Source of the DNA: a virus
Length of the DNA stretch: 58,968 nt
IMG/VR virus record: IMGVR_UViG_3300044809_000038
Span: 1 to 58,968 of that record
Strand: one strand, 5' to 3'
Below are positions 29,616 through 37,951 of the stretch, one piece after another. The notes beneath the pieces are model-generated. The model worked only from the letters and a program-made list of their open reading frames with translations. It was not told the DNA's origin and ran no database searches. The position numbers were made by a program, and so were the translations under genes. Position 1 is the stretch's first letter, and each line of letters begins with the position of its first letter.

Positions 29616-30269
29616 CTACCAGGTCTCGCGAGCGATCACCTGAGGTGGCGCGCTGGTGATCCGCAGAACCTGGCAGTTCTCGGTGATGCGCCGGGCGATG
29701 CGGTCGCCGTAGCGCTCGGTGAGCTCACGGGAGCTCAGGTTGGTGGTCACGATCATGGGCAGCGAGCGCGCGTTGCGGTAGTTCGTGAGCCGGTACAGCT
29801 GCTCCAGGCTCCAGTCGGTGACCTTCTCGGCGCCCAGGTCGTCGATCAGCAGCACGGGCGTGAGCTGGAACGTGCCGATGTCGCTCGCCCCGTCGGCGTT
29901 CGGCCGCAGGCTGTCGATCAGCGATGCGACCTCGACGTAGGTCACCGGCACGCGGTGGTCCATCAGCAGCATCCGGGCCAGGGCGCTGGCCTCCCAGGTC
30001 TTGCCGACGCCGGCCGGGCCGACGATGACCATGTTGCGCCGCTGGCCGGCGAAGTAGCCCAGCAGCCAGCGTTCCGTCTCCGGGTGGCGCGGCTCGGCGC
30101 CGCGGTAGTTGTGCGGCAGGCGCGACAGCAGCACGCGCGACTTCTCCTCGCGCCACTCTTCGCGCGCCCGGTCCTCGGCTGCCTGCATCTCAGCGTCCGT
30201 GGCGAACCGGGTGCCGTGCCGGGCGATGAACTCGCTCAGGCGTGCATCCAGGTCTCGACTCGCGTTCAC
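29616..30269 (-). CDS. DnaC/IstB-like AAA+ ATPase (helicase loader)
   Basis: A 217-residue protein. Walker A GPAGVGKT (84-91), Walker B VLLIDDLG (139-146), sensor-1 VTTNLSSRELTERYGDRIAR. An N-terminal helical DNA/helicase-interaction region precedes the core. Such proteins load the host replicative helicase at the phage origin, which fits the absence of a phage helicase or polymerase. The GTG at 30269 lies 6 nt after -10 TATGCT, so this is a leaderless GTG start. Confidence 0.85.
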   Translation of the reverse strand: MNASRDLDARLSEFIARHGTRFATDAEMQAAEDRAREEWREEKSRVLLSRLPHNYRGAEPRHPETERWLLGYFAGQRRNMVIVGPAGVGKTWEASALARMLLMDHRVPVTYVEVASLIDSLRPNADGASDIGTFQLTPVLLIDDLGAEKVTDWSLEQLYRLTNYRNARSLPMIVTTNLSSRELTERYGDRIARRITENCQVLRITSAPPQVIARETW

Positions 30270-30275
30270 GTCCCA

Positions 30276-30304
30276 AGCATACCCCCCGAAATGGGGGTCC
30301 ACAC
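30276..30304 (-). promoter_or_regulatory. Promoter/operator before the helicase-loader gene
   Basis: -10 TATGCT (30281-30276) and an inverted repeat (GGACCCCCATTTCGGGGGG) in the spacer, with a poorly conserved -35 (GTGTGG). Leaderless spacing to the GTG at 30269. Confidence 0.6.
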
Positions 30305-30330
30305 CTGCATTCACGGTGAACTCTTCCTGC

Positions 30331-31233
30331 TCAGAAGTACGTGGGCGTCGGCTCGGCGTTCGCCGCCGCTTCCGCCTCCTCGGCGGCCACCCCGTCCCAG
30401 TAGTCCTGGTTGCTGATGTTGAGCGTCGTGCCACCGTTGGCGACCGGCCGCGACGCCGGCTCGTCCAGCCAGCAGTCCTGGTTGAGCCAGGTCGAGGGAT
30501 GCTTGGTGTAGGTCTTGTCCTGGCCGGCGCGCTCGCCCGCGTACCGCCGGCAGCCTTCCATGATCAACTCCGGATTAGCTCCACGCCGGATCGCCGCCAA
30601 CCAGGAGCGCTCCGCGCCCTTGCGTCCTACGTGCCTCGGGTAGAGCGCGTAGAACGCAGCGAAGCCGACGAGCGGGTCGGGCTTCGGCTCTGGGCTGCCC
30701 TTCGGTTCTGGCTCCAGGTCGGGGAGCAGGCTCGCCTGGCCGTCGCTCGACTCGTCGAGCAAGATCTGTTGATCAGTTTGGTCTTCTGGTAGATCATTGA
30801 TCTTCTTCGAAGAACTGGTCTTCTTATGTTCCGGGTTTTCCCCGGTTGGGGATGGCCCGCGCTGGGCTTCCCCGCCTAGGTCGCTCGGCCTAACCTGGAT
30901 TTTCTGGGTTAGGGCCTCTCGCTCCTCCGTGCTGAACTCGATATCGCTGATCAGGAGCTGTGTGCCTACCCGGTGGCCGAGCTTGTTGCGCACCTCGTTG
31001 CGGATCAGGAAGCCGAGCTTCTCCAGCTCGCGCAGGCAGTTGCCGACCGTGTCCGGATTGATGTGCAACACCTTGCCGACCGACTGGTGAGTGATCTCGA
31101 AGTCGACCGTGTTGGACATCAGGTAGCAGGCCACGTGGAAGGTGTGGCCGCTGCGGTATGGGCGCCGGATGAAGCTGTTCGCGACCTTCGTGTGCCGCTC
31201 TGGCCGGACGTACCGGCGGGCCGTCATCGCCAT
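30331..31233 (-). CDS. Replication-initiator-like helix-turn-helix protein
   Basis: A 300-residue protein. N-terminal winged helix (VANSFIRRPYRSGHTFHVAC, HQSVGKVLHINPDTVGNCLR, ELEKLGFLIRNEVRN) is followed by an acidic, low-complexity linker (~125-195). The C-terminal domain (FAAFYALYPRHVGRKGAERS, TYTKHPSTWLNQDCWLDE) is found in phage DnaD/O-type replication proteins. Encoded immediately upstream of the helicase loader, as typical initiator-loader pairs are. Start at 31233 (TGATG). Confidence 0.75.
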   Translation of the reverse strand: MAMTARRYVRPERHTKVANSFIRRPYRSGHTFHVACYLMSNTVDFEITHQSVGKVLHINPDTVGNCLRELEKLGFLIRNEVRNKLGHRVGTQLLISDIEFSTEEREALTQKIQVRPSDLGGEAQRGPSPTGENPEHKKTSSSKKINDLPEDQTDQQILLDESSDGQASLLPDLEPEPKGSPEPKPDPLVGFAAFYALYPRHVGRKGAERSWLAAIRRGANPELIMEGCRRYAGERAGQDKTYTKHPSTWLNQDCWLDEPASRPVANGGTTLNISNQDYWDGVAAEEAEAAANAEPTPTYF

Positions 31234-31523
31234 CAGGAGGCCACCTTGACCCAACCGTGCAGCTCCAGCCAGGCCAGGGCTGTCGTCAGCTCCCCCAGGT
31301 CGCCCTTGCCTGCCAGCAGGGCAACCGGCACGGCCGTGGAACCCTCCCCTGCGTACGAAGCCAGGCACCAGGCGACGCCGGTGACCTCTATCGGACTGGT
31401 GAAGTCGAGCAGCATTCGGCCGATCTCGCTGTCGCGGTCGACCAGCGTGCTGTTGGCGAAGTTGCCGACCTCCAGCCAACGATCGTCGAGCCGGACAACC
31501 GAGCGCTCATGGACCTGTGTCAT
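31233..31523 (-). CDS. Hypothetical 96-residue protein
   Basis: It begins MTQVHERSVVRLDDRWLEVG, with a helical C-terminal half (LGELTTALAWLELHGWVKVA) that looks like half of a winged-helix domain. Coupled to the initiator gene by TGATG and probably acts with it. It is the first gene after the terminator at 31562. Confidence 0.6.
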   Translation of the reverse strand: MTQVHERSVVRLDDRWLEVGNFANSTLVDRDSEIGRMLLDFTSPIEVTGVAWCLASYAGEGSTAVPVALLAGKGDLGELTTALAWLELHGWVKVAS

Positions 31524-31561
31524 ACTGGCTTCCGTCCTACGCAGGGGACTACTGGATGTAC

Positions 31562-31590
31562 GAACGGCCGGGTAGCAAGCCCGGCCGTTC
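31562..31590 (-). terminator. Terminator hairpin
   Basis: A perfect 11-bp repeat GAACGGCCGGG / CCCGGCCGTTC with a 7-nt loop, 37 nt after the stop codon at 31628. It separates the small-gene unit from the initiator unit; no palindromic promoter is seen between it and the ATG at 31523. Confidence 0.7.
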
Positions 31591-31627
31591 GCCGTGTCTG
31601 AACCTATCTTGCGCCCCGGTCCCGTGA

Positions 31628-31852
31628 TTACAACAGAGTGGGTTCACTCTCCGTGTCGGCGGCCGGCAGCGTCGGGGCGACGAAGTGCACGCCGGCCTCG
31701 GCGCCGCCCAACTCCAGCTCGTGCAGCACGGTGTCGAGCTCGTGCCGCAGTCCAGCGGCTAGCGCCGGCCGATCGGTGGCCGGCGCCGTGTCGAGGTTCG
31801 CAGCAAGCTGGCGCGCACGCAGTGTGGCCGCGTAGGCGTCGCCGATCGTCAC
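31628..31852 (-). CDS. Hypothetical 74-residue helical protein
   Basis: GTG start at 31852 (GTGA overlap): VTIGDAYAATLRARQLAANL, then RPALAAGLRHELDTVLHELE. Two helices and a short disordered C-terminus. No family recognised. Confidence 0.6.
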   Translation of the reverse strand: MTIGDAYAATLRARQLAANLDTAPATDRPALAAGLRHELDTVLHELELGGAEAGVHFVAPTLPAADTESEPTLL

Positions 31853-32325
31853 TGTGCGAGCTTCGCCGCGAGAGTGGCCGGATCGACCCCCAGCATCCTC
31901 GCTGCGGCCTCGATAGAGCTGCCCTGGGGCGAGGCGCCCAGGTTGGCCAACGGGGCCACGCTGAGCAACTGAGCTCCCTCGCACGGCCATGTCTGGCCGC
32001 ATCCGCCGCAGGTCGCACCGCTGGCGCCGGCCGCGATCACACCGAAGTGGGCGACGCCCTGGCCATCGACATTGCTCGGCGCCGCCGACAGGTCGAGGTC
32101 GTGCGGCTCGGGCACGGACAGCTGCGGCTCGCTCAGGTGCGGCTGCGGCTGGGCCGGCGCGCGCCCCTCGGCCATGTTCGCCACGTCGGCGTTCGTCCAC
32201 AGGTGGCCGGTCGGCGGCTCCGGGATCGGCGCCGTGTGCGGCTCGCCGGTCCGGTGGTCGATGTAGTCACCCGTCTCGCCGTGTCGGGCGGCCGGCTCCA
32301 GGTCGATGTTGCGTTCGGGCGTCAT
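31849..32325 (-). CDS. Hypothetical protein with CxxC pair
   Basis: A 158-residue protein. Pro- and His-rich disordered N-terminal half, then a GATCGGCGQTWPCEG metal-binding-like segment (~103-117) and a C-terminal helix with AARMLGVDPATLAAKLAQ resembling a short helix-turn-helix. ATGA coupling on both sides. Possible nucleic-acid-binding accessory protein; function unknown. Confidence 0.6.
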   Translation of the reverse strand: MTPERNIDLEPAARHGETGDYIDHRTGEPHTAPIPEPPTGHLWTNADVANMAEGRAPAQPQPHLSEPQLSVPEPHDLDLSAAPSNVDGQGVAHFGVIAAGASGATCGGCGQTWPCEGAQLLSVAPLANLGASPQGSSIEAAARMLGVDPATLAAKLAQ

Positions 32326-33002
32326 CTCGGCTTCTTCCTGCTCAGGTCGACCCCGGTAAGCTTCTTCTTCGTCCGGATAGCATCGCGCACCGTGGCCGCC
32401 ACCGAGTCCTGTCCGGCCCGCGCAAGGTCGGTTGCCAACTCGCGCACCTTCGTGACCAGCGGCTTGTAGTTCACCAGACCGGTCGAGCGGCGCATGGCCG
32501 TCACGAGCATCTCGGCCATCCACTCCTCGTAGGTGGCCACGTACTCGGCGTCGGACTCCTGGCCGCCCTGCGCCGGCTCGGTGCCGCGGTACTCCTCCAG
32601 GATGGCGAAGGCCAGCGCGGTGAACACGTCATCGGTGTCGATGTCGTGCTCATTCTGGATCTTGCGGGTGAGCTGCACATCGCCGTCGGCGCTGGGTATC
32701 GTGAGGTTCTGCGTCGGGATGCCGTCCTGTTCGCCGACCGCCTCCAGCAGCTCCTCCTCGGCGTACGCCTTGATCGTCGCAGCGGCCGACGCGAACGCCC
32801 GGCCGTAGTCCTCCAGGCGCTCGACCGTGGCCATCATCCAGCGCCCGGTGGCGTAGATGTCCTCCTGGCGGTGGACTGCGCCGCGCTCGCGACGCAGTCG
32901 GGCCATGGTCTCGTTCGCGCCGCCGCGCAGCGCCTCGGCCAGCTCGTGGTGTGTGGGGAACCGCTGGAGAACCGGCTCCAGCTCGGCGGCGTCATGCTCC
33001 AT
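32322..33002 (-). CDS. Hypothetical protein of the replication region
   Basis: A 226-residue, mostly helical protein: MEHDAAELEPVLQRFPTHHE, ANETMARLRRERGAVHRQED, YGRAFASAAATIKAYAEEEL, an insert with short strands (NLTIPSADGDVQLTRKI) and a basic C-terminus (RTKKKLTGVDLSRKKPR). The tail could bind DNA. Located between recombination and initiator genes. ATG at 33002 has an AAAGG site. Confidence 0.6.
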   Translation of the reverse strand: MEHDAAELEPVLQRFPTHHELAEALRGGANETMARLRRERGAVHRQEDIYATGRWMMATVERLEDYGRAFASAAATIKAYAEEELLEAVGEQDGIPTQNLTIPSADGDVQLTRKIQNEHDIDTDDVFTALAFAILEEYRGTEPAQGGQESDAEYVATYEEWMAEMLVTAMRRSTGLVNYKPLVTKVRELATDLARAGQDSVAATVRDAIRTKKKLTGVDLSRKKPR

Positions 33003-33246
33003 CGGATTCAACCTTTCTGACCGCTTCGCGCAGGTCGTTCGCAACCTTCGGCTCGATCCCGGCCAGGCCGTCGGCGATCTGAAGCATCATGTGCCGGCGC
33101 AGGTCCGGCTCAGCGGCGCGCAGGGCCTCGGTGGCCACGCGTAGCGCCTGCTCGGAATCCAGCAGCCCGGACGCGACGCGCTGCGCAGCCCTGGCTCCCT
33201 TCGCCAGCGCCTCGACGAGGCGCGCGTCAGGTTCGTTCGAGGACAT
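32992..33246 (-). CDS. Hypothetical 84-residue helical protein
   Basis: It begins MSSNEPDARLVEALAKGARA and is wholly helical (QALRVATEALRAAEPDLRRH, GIEPKVANDLREAVRKVE). Overlaps its neighbours by 11 and 20 nt. No family recognised. Confidence 0.6.
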   Translation of the reverse strand: MSSNEPDARLVEALAKGARAAQRVASGLLDSEQALRVATEALRAAEPDLRRHMMLQIADGLAGIEPKVANDLREAVRKVESDGA

Positions 33247-33451
33247 CGCGCAGCCTCGTCATCGCGTCGCGGAACTCGCCCTGGTCCACCCGCAGCAGCA
33301 CGGTCTCGTCGCCGACCGGCTTGAACCGCTCCGTGGCTTGTCGAGCAAGCCGGCGAGCCGCAGATTCGGCTCGCCGGTCGTGCGCCCGCAGAATGCCGGC
33401 GAACGCACAGGCACCCGCGAAGATGATCGGGTACCACAGCAGAACGTGCAT
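33227..33451 (-). CDS. Membrane-anchored small protein
   Basis: A 74-residue protein with an N-terminal TM helix (MHVLLWYPIIFAGACAFAGI) followed by a basic helical cytoplasmic tail (DRRAESAARRLARQATERF). Function unknown. Confidence 0.65.
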   Translation of the reverse strand: MHVLLWYPIIFAGACAFAGILRAHDRRAESAARRLARQATERFKPVGDETVLLRVDQGEFRDAMTRLRDVLERT

Positions 33452-33693
33452 CAGTCCTTGCCCTCCTCGTATTCGATCAGGTTGTTGTAGTAGCCGCGCA
33501 GCACTCGGTAGTTGCGCGGCGTCTGGTACCGAGCGAATTCCGGTCCGATTCCGGTCAGGACCTCCTCGGCGCGCTTGATCTCGTCGCGCACGATGCCCGG
33601 CCGGCGGTTGATGGTGACCATGGCGCAGTGCTGGCCCAGCCGGTAGTCCGAGTCGTCGGAGTTGATCAGCACGACCACGTTGGCCGCGCTCAT
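33451..33693 (-). CDS. Hypothetical 80-residue protein
   Basis: It begins MSAANVVVLINSDDSDYRLG. Basic middle (NRRPGIVRDEIKRAEEVL) and a Tyr/Asn-rich C-terminus (NYRVLRGYYNNLIEYEEG). ATGA coupling to the upstream 34-residue ORF. No family recognised. Confidence 0.6.
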   Translation of the reverse strand: MSAANVVVLINSDDSDYRLGQHCAMVTINRRPGIVRDEIKRAEEVLTGIGPEFARYQTPRNYRVLRGYYNNLIEYEEGKD

Positions 33694-33794
33694 CGGTCGC
33701 CCGCTGCGTCGTAGGCGTCGTCCGGGTCGGACCAGTTCTCCGGATCCAGCGGGTCGATCTCGAACTGCGCGATCACGACGAACATGTCGTCCAT
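33690..33794 (-). CDS. 34-residue acidic peptide
   Basis: A short ORF: MDDMFVVIAQFEIDPLDPEN, then WSDPDDAYDAAGDR. Strongly acidic (11 Asp/Glu of 34). It is the first gene after the promoter at 33834-33863, has GGAGG 6 nt upstream and a repeated-leader copy, and ends in an ATGA overlap, all supporting translation. Confidence 0.6.
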   Translation of the reverse strand: MDDMFVVIAQFEIDPLDPENWSDPDDAYDAAGDR

Positions 33795-33797
33795 GGC

Positions 33798-33823
33798 GTC
33801 CTCCGGTGGTGTGCCGTTGTCCC
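33798..33823 (-). promoter_or_regulatory. Repeated leader element (diverged)
   Basis: Minus strand: CGGGACAACGGCACACCACC then GGAGGAC, upstream of the ATG at 33794. Shares the GGGACAAC block and a purine block with the other leader copies. Confidence 0.45.
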
Positions 33824-33833
33824 GATTCTCGAG

Positions 33834-33863
33834 ACTTTACACCCCGATTCGGGGCCCTGTCGA
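33834..33863 (-). promoter_or_regulatory. Promoter with palindromic operator
   Basis: -35 TCGACA (33863-33858), 18-nt spacer GGGCCCCGAATCGGGGTG, -10 TAAAGT (33839-33834). It lies ~30 nt downstream of the SSB stop and drives the block of small genes. Confidence 0.75.
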
Positions 33864-33892
33864 CTCAGCGGCAGCAGACCCGAACCCGTGTC

Positions 33893-34327
33893 CTAAAAGG
33901 GTGGCTCCTCGCTCTGGGCGGCCGGCGTGCCACCGCTCCAATTCTGCTGACTGCCCTGCTCGCGGGTCGCACGCAACACCTTCGCCATGGCGTAGCGCAG
34001 CGACGGCCCGACCTCGTCCACCTCAAGCTCGACCACGGTCCGCTTCTCGCCCTCCTTCGTCTCGAACGAGCGCTGCTTCAGCCTGCCCTGCACGATCACC
34101 CGAGCGCCCTTGGTGAGACTCTCGGCGACGTTCTCCGCCGGCTGGGACCACTGGTTGCAGCGCAGGAACAGCGCGGCGCCGTCCTTCCATTCGCCGCTGG
34201 CCTTGTCGAAGGTGCGCGGCGTCGAGGCCACGGTGAAGTTCACGACCGCCTTACCGGCCGGCGTGAATCGCAATTCGGGATCGGCAGTCAGATTCCCCAC
34301 AACGGTGATAACGGTATCGCCAGCCAT
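33893..34327 (-). CDS. ssb: Single-stranded DNA-binding protein
   Basis: A 144-residue OB-fold protein: [92 protein letters not shown], with the acidic tip SEEPPF that recruits partners. Coats single strands for replication and for ERF-mediated annealing. AAAGGGA precedes the ATG at 34327. Confidence 0.92.
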   Translation of the reverse strand: MAGDTVITVVGNLTADPELRFTPAGKAVVNFTVASTPRTFDKASGEWKDGAALFLRCNQWSQPAENVAESLTKGARVIVQGRLKQRSFETKEGEKRTVVELEVDEVGPSLRYAMAKVLRATREQGSQQNWSGGTPAAQSEEPPF

Positions 34328-34337
34328 CGGTTCCCTT

Positions 34338-35318
34338 TCAGATATCGAACGCGTGCCGCCACAGCGGCAAGGTGTGTTTGATGCTGAACTTCTCGGCATA
34401 TCGACGAGCCGCCGCGCCCATTTCCAGCCGCATCGCCTCGTCGTGCACGAGGTCGTTCACATAGGCGTACGCCTCGGCGCTTGATCGGTACAGGTAGCCG
34501 GTGACTCCGTGGTACACCGCCTCGGTGTACGGCTCGATCTTGCGGGCCACGATCGGTATCCCGAGCGCCGCCATCTCCATCGCCTTGATGGCCGACTTGC
34601 TGGCATTGAACACGTGGCGCTGGAGCGGTATGACCGCAACGTCGAAATCGATCGTCCGCAGGTACGCCTCGACGCCGCTGACCCACGGCGTGTGCCGCAC
34701 GTTCGGCTCGTCACTCGGTACCCAGGCCGACTGCCCGCCGATCACGTGTGTCTCGACGCCGTCACGCGCTGCCCAGTGTGCCCACCAGGGCTTCATCCAG
34801 GCGACGTCCATGGCGTGCGTGTCGCTGCCCGCCCAGCCGATCACAGTCCGGTCGCGCCGCGGTCGCTCGTGGCTCAGCAGCCAGTCGGGTACCGCGTTCG
34901 GCACCGGCACGATGTCGTCGTTGTACTTCCCCAGAGCCTGCGCCAGCGACCTGGTGCTCACCGTGACCCGATCGGCCAGGGCCAGCCCCAGCTCCAGCGT
35001 GCGGAGCACCTCGGGCCGCGAGTACACCTGATAGGCCGGCGATGACGGGTCGACGTGGAACAGGTCATCGTCAAGGTCGACCACCAGGCGCGGCGTCGCC
35101 CGGCCGGCCCACTCCTGCCAATACGTCGCCACCTCGGGATCGGCGATCCGCTGGCCGAACAGGACGCCGCTACTGGTGACGTCCTGTTCGTAGATGCGGT
35201 GCCGGTACGTGACGTCGTCGCCGGCCGCAGTCATCGCCTCGAACGGCACCTTGACCCGGTAGTAGGCGCAGCCGTCGGTCTCCGGATCAGCCGAACACCA
35301 GCCGAACACCGCGGCCAT
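34338..35318 (-). CDS. Glycosyltransferase, GT-B/GT4-like
   Basis: A 326-residue protein. N-terminal domain [37 protein letters not shown]-terminal domain [51 protein letters not shown]. Similar to phage and bacterial GT4 proteins using nucleotide sugars. Its location between SSB and ERF, away from the other GTs, makes DNA (for example hydroxymethylated bases) a plausible acceptor. This is inference. ATGA-type coupling upstream. Confidence 0.8.
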   Translation of the reverse strand: MAAVFGWCSADPETDGCAYYRVKVPFEAMTAAGDDVTYRHRIYEQDVTSSGVLFGQRIADPEVATYWQEWAGRATPRLVVDLDDDLFHVDPSSPAYQVYSRPEVLRTLELGLALADRVTVSTRSLAQALGKYNDDIVPVPNAVPDWLLSHERPRRDRTVIGWAGSDTHAMDVAWMKPWWAHWAARDGVETHVIGGQSAWVPSDEPNVRHTPWVSGVEAYLRTIDFDVAVIPLQRHVFNASKSAIKAMEMAALGIPIVARKIEPYTEAVYHGVTGYLYRSSAEAYAYVNDLVHDEAMRLEMGAAARRYAEKFSIKHTLPLWRHAFDI

Positions 35319-35977
35319 CAGAAGTGTCTCCCGTCTCGCCGGCCCGGATCGGTCTGGTTCGTGGCGCCGTAAGCCGCCGCGACCGACTTGGCTACCGACT
35401 GGTACGACGACAGCACCGAGCGCAGGCTGTGCGTGGTGGCCTTCATCGCATCGCGTGCCCGCACGGCCACGATCATGTTGACGTACTGCTCCTCGCAGGC
35501 GACCAGGGCGCGCGCCTCGCGCTGCTTCGCGTCGCCGCCGGACAGCTGCACCAGCACCTTCGCCTTCGCCAGCTCGAAGTCCATCGTGGCGGTGTGTGCG
35601 GCGGCGATCAGCGCGGCCTCGTAGACGATGCCGCGCTCCAGTCGGGCCGCCGAGTCGATGATGTGCAGCTCGACCTCCTTCGGCCCGTACGGCTTCGTCG
35701 GGTCGATGAGTGCGATCTGGGCGGTGATCGGGTCAACCTCGTGACCGACCATGCCCCGACCCGAGACGACCAGCGCGCTCTCCGCCTCGGCCGACGGCTC
35801 GGGTATGGCGATCTCGGACAGCTCGTCCCACTCGGGCACCCGGATGTCCAGGACGGCGCGGCACCCGCACACCACGCCATCCTCCGGGTCGTAGTAGCCC
35901 AGGCCATGGCGATCGTGACCACCGACCTCGGCCTGGATGGCCAGCAGCCGGTCGGCCATCTCCTGTGTGTCATCCAT
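35318..35977 (-). CDS. Conserved protein downstream of ERF
   Basis: A 219-residue protein: an N-terminal Cys/Gly turn (DPEDGVVCGCRAVLD), a middle with KEVELHIIDSAARLERGIVY, and a long C-terminal helical region (VACEEQYVNMIVAVRARDAM, SVLSSYQSVAKSVAAAYG). It is translated between ERF and the GT gene and may be a recombination accessory protein; function unknown. Confidence 0.65.
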   Translation of the reverse strand: MDDTQEMADRLLAIQAEVGGHDRHGLGYYDPEDGVVCGCRAVLDIRVPEWDELSEIAIPEPSAEAESALVVSGRGMVGHEVDPITAQIALIDPTKPYGPKEVELHIIDSAARLERGIVYEAALIAAAHTATMDFELAKAKVLVQLSGGDAKQREARALVACEEQYVNMIVAVRARDAMKATTHSLRSVLSSYQSVAKSVAAAYGATNQTDPGRRDGRHF

Positions 35978-37527
35978 CAGTTGTCCGGCCGGTGCTCGAC
36001 CGGCGCCAGAGTGCGACCGATGGCCAGCAGGTGGCTCCGCAGCGTCATGCCCTGCACCTCAAGGGACAGCAGGCCTTCGCCGCTGGCCTGGCCGATGATG
36101 GCGTTCAGCTTGCCCAGGTCGGTACCAGGCGTGCGTGCCGCAGCCAGGGCGGCCGTGGCGCGCACCAGCTTCGGATCGGCCGGCTGCTCGACAACGGGCT
36201 GCGCCGGCTCGGCCAGCGGTAGGCCCGTGTCCCAGGGATCGGCCGGCTGATCGTGAGCACCCGCATCGTCGGGCGACGAACCCGGCTGCTCGACCTGGCG
36301 AGCGCCGAGCTGGTCGGCCAGCTGCTGCTGTGCGGCGGCGAACTGGTCCACCGGCGGCTGCGCTGTCGCGGCGTCGCGCGCCTGCTCGGCGACGCTGGGC
36401 CCTGTGTCCCCCGTCGGCGCCTGCGCGGGCGCGGTGGCCGGTGGCTGCTGGGTAGCAGCCGCGCGGCGTGCCTCGAACGCCTCACGGGCAGCGCGGGCCG
36501 CGTCGGTCTCGTTCGCCGACACCTTCACGTTCGGCTGCACCTCGTCGTCGCCCGGCCGCTCGGCATCCGGGTCGTCGTCGCCGTTGCCCAGGGCGAACGC
36601 CTGATCCAGCGCAGCCTTGAGCGCCATCGTCATCGCCTTGCGGGTGGCCTTGTCGGTCAGGTCTCGGCCTTCGCCGGCTGCCTCGAACTCGACCGTGCTG
36701 CCGTCGACCAGGCTGGTGAAGATGTAGCGCACGATCAGGTGACAGCTCGTCCACTCCTGGGCGCCATCCTTGATCGGCCGGTAGTGCTGCCGCATCTTCA
36801 GCACGCGGGATTGGATCATCACGCCGTGGCGGCGGAACTCGGCGCCCAGCTCGGCGATCATGTCGTCGTACTGGCGGTATTTGTACCGTTCGCCGCTCTG
36901 CATCTGACCGTGCTTGCCGATGCCCTCGACGGTGCGCATCGTCTCCCAGATCGCCGTGAGGATGTGTCGCGGCGACGGCGGGTAGACGCCAGGCCAAGGT
37001 CCGGCGCTGCCGCTCGGGATCGTCTGCGTCGTGCCGGTCTGATGACCCAGCACCTCGTCGACCGCGGTGCCGAGCGTCTCCAGCTCACGGTGGATCTTCG
37101 CGATATCGTCGGCCATGGAGGTCCCGCCGGCCGGCACCTGCTCCACCATGGTCAGCCGGTTGTGCAGACTGTTCAGCTCGGCGGGCACGTTGCCGACAGC
37201 CAGTACCAGGTCGGACAGCTCGGCGGTGGCCTCGGTCAGCGTGTTCAGCCGGTTGCCCAGATCCTGGTCGCGCTCGACGCCCTGCTGATCGAAAGCCGCC
37301 AGGGTCGAGGTGAGGTCACCGGCGATGGCGTCGACCTTGCGGTGCAGATCGCCCTTGATGCCCTCCAGCTTGGTGTCGATGCGCTTCTCGACGACGGCAA
37401 TGGCGGGTCCGAACATGCTGGCCTTCTCGGCGACCGGCTCGGCGTCGGGCAGCTGCACGTCGACCACCTTCGGCGGCTCGGGCTGCGCAGCTTCGGCCTG
37501 GTCAGCCGCGCGGGGACGTGGGGGCAT
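35977..37527 (-). CDS. erf: ERF-family single-strand annealing protein
   Basis: A 516-residue protein. A coiled-coil N-terminus (~30-180) precedes the ERF core (~195-345): ILTAIWETMRTVEGIGKHGQ, YKYRQYDDMIAELGAEFRRH, GVMIQSRVLKM, TVEFEAAGEGRDLTDKATRK, AMTMALKAALDQAFALG. A long disordered Ala/Gln/Pro C-terminus follows. ERF proteins anneal complementary strands in phage recombination and can circularise or repair terminally redundant genomes. Works with SSB and the RusA-like nuclease. Confidence 0.88.
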   Translation of the reverse strand: MPPRPRAADQAEAAQPEPPKVVDVQLPDAEPVAEKASMFGPAIAVVEKRIDTKLEGIKGDLHRKVDAIAGDLTSTLAAFDQQGVERDQDLGNRLNTLTEATAELSDLVLAVGNVPAELNSLHNRLTMVEQVPAGGTSMADDIAKIHRELETLGTAVDEVLGHQTGTTQTIPSGSAGPWPGVYPPSPRHILTAIWETMRTVEGIGKHGQMQSGERYKYRQYDDMIAELGAEFRRHGVMIQSRVLKMRQHYRPIKDGAQEWTSCHLIVRYIFTSLVDGSTVEFEAAGEGRDLTDKATRKAMTMALKAALDQAFALGNGDDDPDAERPGDDEVQPNVKVSANETDAARAAREAFEARRAAATQQPPATAPAQAPTGDTGPSVAEQARDAATAQPPVDQFAAAQQQLADQLGARQVEQPGSSPDDAGAHDQPADPWDTGLPLAEPAQPVVEQPADPKLVRATAALAAARTPGTDLGKLNAIIGQASGEGLLSLEVQGMTLRSHLLAIGRTLAPVEHRPDN

Positions 37528-37879
37528 CGGTGTCTCCTAGGGTGTATGTCCCATATCGGGCGTAGTTTTCGAGGCCAGCCTCCAGGGCCGAGGCGACACT
37601 CCTGCCGCTGGCCCTGATCCGGTCGCGGGCGACCCGGTAGCTGGACTCGGGAATGGTGAGCCGAACGCGGTGACGCTTGGCGTTGGTGGGACGCCGAGCC
37701 GGATGGGCTACCGTGGCCCCGTTGGGCTTCTGGGCCTGCATCGATGCTCGCCAGATCACTTCGCGTGCGACGGCCGACAGCGGTTGGCCTGCCCGCTTGG
37801 CGCGGATGAGCGCGGCGGCGTAGACCTGTTCGAGTACGTAGATCTCCACTGTCTTGATCGGTCCTCGTGCTCCGGTCAC
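37502..37879 (-). CDS. Ribbon-helix-helix-like regulator (candidate operator-binding protein)
   Basis: A 125-residue basic protein with two similar halves: KTVEIYVLEQVYAAALIRAK, then AGQPLSAVAREVIW; and RVRLTIPESSYRVARDRIRA, then SGRSVASALEAGLENYA. Each has a strand-helix-helix pattern like MetJ/Arc repressors. It is the first minus-strand gene beyond the divergent operator at 37912-37940. RHH proteins bind inverted repeats in DNA, so it is the best local candidate to bind the GGGGTG palindromes. GTG start with GGAGGAG upstream. Confidence 0.65.
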   Translation of the reverse strand: MTGARGPIKTVEIYVLEQVYAAALIRAKRAGQPLSAVAREVIWRASMQAQKPNGATVAHPARRPTNAKRHRVRLTIPESSYRVARDRIRASGRSVASALEAGLENYARYGTYTLGDTDAPTSPRG

Positions 37880-37911
37880 GGTCTCCTCCTCTCGGGTGTG
37901 TTCACCGTGCT

Positions 37912-37940
37912 AATATACACCCCGGTCAGGGGTGTGTCGA
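37912..37940 (-). promoter_or_regulatory. Divergent promoter/operator region
   Basis: Minus strand: -35 TCGACA (37940-37935), spacer CACCCCTGACCGGGGTG, -10 TATATT (37917-37912). On the plus strand an extended -10 (TGCTAATAT, 37908-37916) could serve the HNH gene, so one palindrome may control both directions. Confidence 0.75.
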
Positions 37941-37951
37941 CGGGAGTCCAC

